From the NCBI GenBank assembly GCA_021521415.1, contig JAIQDT010005465.1, positions 1 to 64,000 on the forward strand: a stretch of 64,000 nucleotides of DNA. The letters run 5' to 3'. Position numbers and translations under genes: made by a program. Shown piece by piece: positions 59,546 to 64,000 of the stretch. This DNA is from Bidens hawaiensis. Its lineage: Eukaryota; Streptophyta; Magnoliopsida; Asterales; Asteraceae. The stretch's first letter is position 1, and each line of letters opens with the position of its first letter. The notes beneath the pieces were generated by a model. The model was not told where the DNA came from. It did no database searches and saw nothing but the letters and a program-made list of their open reading frames with translations.

Positions 59546-59948
59546 TGTTAGAATAAATATATTTTATATATATTTATATATGGCCCTTATAATTATTTAT
59601 CTTATTATTGATCATTGACCTAAATAACCTTATGTTTATAACTGGTAAATCCTTGATGGACGGAATTACCCTTACTAACATTAATAGGGTTTCCCCTTGG
59701 GTGTATATATAGAGAGCTTACTAGGGAGGTTAATAACGAATGATGAATAATAACACCATAAGAATCATCCCCTACCTCTCTCTCTCAAATCGTGTTCATC
59801 AAGAACACCTAATCTCCATCCTAACCATACACCCTAAAGGGGAACTCGATCAGATTAAGAAGATGTCAATCTCAAACATCACTGGATTATCAGGTATTAC
59901 ATATTTCCTTGTTTCCATTATATCATCGATTATAGAAACTGATCAACA
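59546..59948 (+). repeat. 3' LTR of the 53.3-kb element
   Basis: Same length as the 5' LTR; differences seen at four positions (for example TTATCTTATT for TTATTTTATT and ACTAGGGAGG for ACTAGAGAGG). Confidence 0.95.
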
Positions 59949-59953
59949 GGGTA

Positions 59954-60610
59954 AATTTCGGTATCTAAAACAACCTTCCTGAAAATCGTATATCATACGT
60001 ATACATTACTACATACATTTAAGCGTATTTATTATAAAGTTACAAACTATATATACCACAATACATTCTTTCTTTCGTCCACTTGTGAGGTTGCATCAAC
60101 TAACGCAAACTAAATAGCGAAACCTGAAGAAGATGAAGTTCAAAGTTGACCGAAAAAGTCAACTTCCAAACCCGTTCCTTTTTCCGATAACTTGAAAATA
60201 TAGATCAAACACTACGTGATGGCAAATGAATCGGTTTCTGTATCTAAACTCGCTCTACAAAATCAACATATTTCCACCAACAAATGATTTTTGTATGTAC
60301 ATCACACGTCACCGTAACTAGTTTCCTGAAATGAAAGTCCATTAATAATAATAATAATAATATTAAATTTTATGACAATAATAATATATTAACCTACTAA
60401 ACTTACGAATAACTAGAGTAATTATTATACTATGCAGTTTTGAACTTAAGTAATTATACTACAAAAAAGGAAGTGTAATAATAATTACTCTGGCTAAAAA
60501 ACTGCAGAGTAATAATAATAACTCTAGTTATTTATACGATTAGTACGTTAAATCTAGTTGTATTTGATCATATCACATAATATTTAATAATAATAACTCA
60601 CCCTTGTGAA
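59954..60610 (+). repeat. Segmental duplicate (copy 2), downstream flank of the AHK3-like gene
   Basis: Partner of 48035-49100 in the same orientation, without the MITE. It begins at the retrotransposon insertion point and ends about 80 bp before the AHK3 stop codon. Non-coding, with AAT microsatellites. Confidence 0.8.
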
Positions 60611-60691
60611 GAAAACGGCCCCGTTACCAAAAATGTCTAAAAACACGCACAATTTGGTCAATTTTTGTGGGGCCGACGAGGTTGAATCGAC

Positions 60692-63600
60692 CTATAGGAA
60701 AAACCGAGAAACTTCTTGATATAGTTGGTTAGCTTCAAACGGTTTAGAAACATAACCATCCATCCCAGATTTAAGGCATTGTTCATGTGTAGCTTGGATG
60801 ACGTCGGCAGTCATGGCTAAAATCGGTACATGCCAGTTTGAAACATTTGCATAATCTTGTAACGGTAAGCTCCCGTGTTGGATACGAGTATTTATTTCTT
60901 GTTCGTTGTCGCGTATCATTCTTGTCGCTTCAAACCTAAAATTCAAGAAAAAAAATATATGTAATATTATAAAAATTTAACATTAAAAAAAATATTAATA
61001 TTATATTAGATTATATTATATTATCCTTACCCGTCCATTTCTGGCATTTGGATATCCATAAAACACGCATCAAACGAGTGAGGCGGTTTTAATAAAGAAA
61101 TAGCTTTCCAACCATTTTCCGCACACACAACCTCCGCACCGTATTTCTTTAACGCACCCGCAGCAACCCGAAGATTTACATTATTATCATCGACCACTAA
61201 TATTTTCCTGCCGACTAATAATTTCGACAAGGATAATTTCGGTATTTCACCATTTCTCTCATTGCTTCTGTTACTTCCCATTGCCCGTTGTAACGAAGCC
61301 GCCAACATGCTTACTCTTAATGGCTTCGTTATGACAGCTGGCGAGCATATCCCGTTGTACTGGCGGGACCCACCAATCGAATTCGTTAAAATAAACAACT
61401 TTGGAGGATTATCCAAATTTCTTAATTTGTAAAAAAACACCGACGAATTACTCGAATCCCGATCCCAAACTTCCTCCTCGACTAACACGACGTGTACGGT
61501 TTGACTTCCGTTGGTCAACATTGACAACACGTTGGTCAAACTCGAGACGGCTTCCACGTGCATTCCTAGCCGTTGAATGTGATATCTCGACACCTCGGCT
61601 CGTACGGGTCTCGGGTCAACAACAACCGCTTGCATGCCGCAAAACTCCGGCTTTGACTTTGGTTGACTGTTGAGTTTTACCTCGTTCGGGTTAGAAAAAA
61701 CCGCGGTGAAAGTGAAAGTTGACCCAATATGCGGGACACTATCGAACCCGATCTCACCGTTCATTAAGTTGACCAAACACTTGCTGATGCTGAGCCCGAT
61801 ACCGGTGCCTCCATGCATACGGTAAATAGACGGGCCCACTTGCATAAAGGGTGTAAAGATTCTGTGTTGTGCTTCTAGCGGGATCCCGACACCGGTATCT
61901 TCGACTGATATTATTAAAGTTACGGATTCGGATGGGTCGTCAACTTGACCCGCGGGTAGGAATCCTTCCCAGCTTCGGTTTCTATCGGCTACAGGCAGTC
62001 CACTTAACGTGTCTTTTGAAGACGGTTCGGTTTCTACGTCTATTGACTCTGCAACTTCTTCTAGAAGGTGCACCGTAACAAAGATGTGTCCTTTTTCGGT
62101 GAACTATAGCGGTTAATATGGTAATAATTAGTTCATGTAAAAAATCCCTTAAAAATAAATTCAAAAAAATAATAAAAAAATCATAACTCAAAATATAAAT
62201 AAAAAACGAAAAAAATTAAAAAACTAAATTGTTTCCGCCATCATTCCCGTTCCAAAAAAAATAATAAAAAAATGACAAAAAAAAAATTGACGATAAGACA
62301 CAATGACGAAAATGAACAAAAGACACAGTTATAACTAAAGAAAGACACAATAGATCGCAAAATATAACACAATGCCGAACAAAATGTAGCACAATGTTGA
62401 GTAATATAACACAATATAAAGAAAAAAAGGCACAGTGTAAAGGAAAAAAGACATAATCAATGACGAAAATAAACACAAAACACAATCATCATCATCATCA
62501 TCATCGTACTCAGTATATCCCACCAATAGCAATGCTATGGTAGGGTCTGAGGAGGGTAAGATGTAGACAGCCTTACCTCTATCCCATAGGGATAGAGAGG
62601 CTGCTTCCGGTGAGACCCCCGGCTCGATAGTAGTTTTACATCAAGCCTTGGACATAAGGCACATAGCACTCAATCATCGGGACACCGGCTGATTGGTGCA
62701 TGTGCCCTTGTCTTTCGGCTATCAACGCCACCACATGATGCCTGATTAACCTTCCGCCACTTTTAACGTTATTTTCACGAGATTAGTAAAATAACGTCAA
62801 AATTAGTGCAATTTTACTTTTGCCCACCCGAGGGTTCACACATATATACATTATATGCGCGCACCGCAAGCAGGGCGTAAACACAAAACACGACGAATTT
62901 TTTACTAATCAGGGCGTAATTTTGACGTTATTTTACTAATCTCGCAAGCAGGGCGTAATTGTGTTTACGCAAGCAGGGCGTAAACACAAAACACAATGAT
63001 AAACAAAAATACACGACGAATTTTTTCACTTACCATTGTGTTTTTTTAGAATGACGGTGGAAACATTTTTGTGTTTTTACTTTTTTCTTTTTTTTATTAA
63101 GTTTTTAGTTGTGATTTTTTTTAACTAACCAGAAAGTATTTCATGTCAACCCGACCCGTTCATGTGAAAAGCTAAAACGGGTCAACTTTGATTTTTATTT
63201 TATTGACTACGGGTCAAACCGGTTAAATTAAAATATAAATAACTATAAGAAGTTCAAACTTCAAAGTCACTTGTAGCATAATAAATCAAGTGTTTATAAC
63301 CTCCTAAAAAAATTTGATCATTATTTTTTATTTTAACAATTATTTATTTAATCATAGTATACTATTTATTATAAAAAAATAATGAAAAAATTCTTAGGAA
63401 AGTCAACCCAACCCATTTTGACTCATTATCCAACAAACACAAATAAAAATATACCATACCTTAATCGAGTTGCCCATGAGATTTGTAATAATTTGACGAA
63501 AGCGCCCTGGATCACCGATTAAAGTTTCCGGGACCTTCGCCGATATGTAGACCGCCAACTGCAATTATGCACAAATTAGAAAAAAAAAAATTTACATCAA

Positions 63601-64000
63601 GTTAAAAAATAAAGAAAAGGTAAATATCTAAATTCTTGCCTCAATTCCTTTTTCTTGAGATTTCCCGGAAAATAATGACAAAACATCATCAAAAATTTCC
63701 CGAAGATCGAACCGAACCGCTTCGAGCTCAAGTTTTCCCGATTCAATTTTAGCTTGATCAAGAACAGCATTTATTAATGAAACAAGAGCTTTTCCACTCG
63801 CTTGAGCAGTTCTAACATAATCTTGTTGTGTTACATCGAGAACTGTGTCCATAAGCATATCCAGCATCCCTAAAGTAAAAACAAAAAAACAAAAAACAAG
63901 AAATTTTTAAAAAAAATAAAGATTCAAGAAACTTTTTTAAAGGGTAAAAATCAATGTTTTAAAAACAGGTATTTTACTTATACTGGATTGAGCTAAAAAA
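60692..64000 (-). CDS. AHK3: Cytokinin receptor histidine kinase, AHK3-like, 3' part only
   Basis: Hybrid histidine kinase that senses cytokinin at membranes and phosphorylates histidine phosphotransfer proteins. Exons seen (reverse strand): 63869-63640 (MLDMLMDT, QDYVRTAQASGKALVSLIN, DQAKIESGKLELE), 63558-63460 (DPGRFRQIITNLMGNSIK, the N box), 62103-61031 (SVEDTGVGIP and GGTGIGLSIS ATP-binding G boxes; receiver-like domain; ILVVDDNNVNLRVAAGALKK; phospho-acceptor in FMDIQMPEMDG) and 60935-60692 (ILAMTADVIQ; DGYVSKPFEANQLY). The CHASE sensor and the HEIRTPMN phospho-histidine exon lie beyond 64000. The first listed intron has a GC donor. AHK3 rather than AHK2/4 is judged from DVTQQDYVRTAQASGKAL and KDTLSGLPVADRN. 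No lesion seen; probably functional. Intron 62104-63459 holds a SINE-like repeat. Confidence 0.95.
62530..62760 (+). repeat. SINE-like interspersed repeat in AHK3 intron
   Basis: Contains GGGTCTGAGGAGGGTAAGAT, CAGCCTTACCTCTATCCCA and AGAGAGGCTGCTTCCGG, strings I recognise from a SINE-type repeat widespread in plant genomes. No tRNA-like head or target duplication could be fixed by eye. Confidence 0.45.
62865..63035. repeat. GCAAGCAGGGCGTAA repeats in AHK3 intron
   Basis: GCAAGCAGGGCGTAA occurs three times (about 62867, 62944, 62969), interleaved with ACACAAAACAC, ACACGACGAATTTTTT and TTTTGACGTTATTTTACTAA segments, each present at least twice. A small scrambled repeat cluster. Confidence 0.65.

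Larger units (their letters stand above)
53312..59948 (+). mobile_element. Non-autonomous copia-type LTR retrotransposon, recent insertion
   Basis: 6637 bp, target duplication GGGTA (53307-53311 and 59949-59953), LTRs 53312-53714 and 59546-59948 (each 403 bp, TGTTAG...CAACA, about four differences), primer site TGGTATCAGAGCA at 53717, polypurine AAGTGGGAGAA just before the 3' LTR. The interior has no frame longer than about 76 codons. Copia RT traces survive (YIDDILLTS at about 58349; TRLDIGHIAKH near 58615), proving descent from a copia pol. The leader (53715-55600) is unusual: three 102-bp repeats, a TGTTGCGA cluster and five hairpins. Young LTRs with an old, dead interior mean it was copied by proteins supplied from elsewhere. 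Confidence 0.92.

Overview
This window is nuclear DNA of a flowering plant. Its genes are rich in introns, it is AT-rich between genes, and it carries Ty1/copia and Ty3/gypsy retrotransposons, hAT, Tourist and Mutator-like MITEs and SINE-like repeats. Recurrent GTTCGTTTA-type and TGCACCTCTA-ended repeats resemble those of Asteraceae; that placement is an inference. No bacterial-type operons, CRISPR arrays or rRNA genes were seen.

Layout. (1) 1.2-7.1 kb (+): a complete 19-exon gene for the DNA primase large subunit (PRIM2/PriL, 456 aa, all four Fe-S cysteines present). Its first intron is filled with a diverged repeat array. (2) 9.9-19.6 kb (+): a complete 13-exon CAMTA4-like calmodulin-binding transcription activator (912 aa: CG-1, TIG, ankyrin, IQ, CaM-binding). 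Its introns host MITEs and an antisense relic of an R2-like (RLE) endonuclease domain. (3) 23.3-24.9 kb: an unrecognised acidic repeat-coding region split by a hAT-like MITE. (4) 25.4-35.65 kb: two back-to-back broken copies of CAMTA exons 7-10 (left arm inverted, right arm direct). The left arm is cut by a Ty1/copia element with a precise 5-bp target duplication and is capped by a second copia fragment. (5) 36.2-42.9 kb (-): a POB1/LRB-type BTB-BACK gene that is now a pseudogene, broken by a stop, a frameshift and a 4.4-kb transposon cluster inside the BACK exon. (6) 43-53 kb: intergenic DNA with a large foldback, a Tourist MITE that has trapped a CCA microsatellite, and a duplicated segment. 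(7) 53.3-59.9 kb: a 6.6-kb LTR retrotransposon with 403-bp LTRs about 99% identical but a dead interior. (8) 60.7-64.0 kb (-): the 3' part of a cytokinin-receptor histidine kinase, AHK3-like, whose 5' part lies beyond the window.

The most unusual signal is the leader of the retrotransposon in (7). After three 102-bp repeats comes a 560-bp cluster with 23 exact copies of TGTTGCGA or its complement. Then come five hairpins that all present the same 17-nt motif (TTCTGCCCAACGGTGAT) at the tip, on stems of differing sequence. Conserved loops on covarying stems, in an element that can only move in trans, suggest an RNA packaging, dimerisation or mobilisation signal; the function is inference.

The intact genes (primase, CAMTA, cytokinin receptor) are unrelated in pathway; there is no sign of a functional cluster. 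Exon boundaries were placed by eye from GT/AG sites, reading-frame continuity and remembered family conservation. Both complete genes give totals divisible by three.
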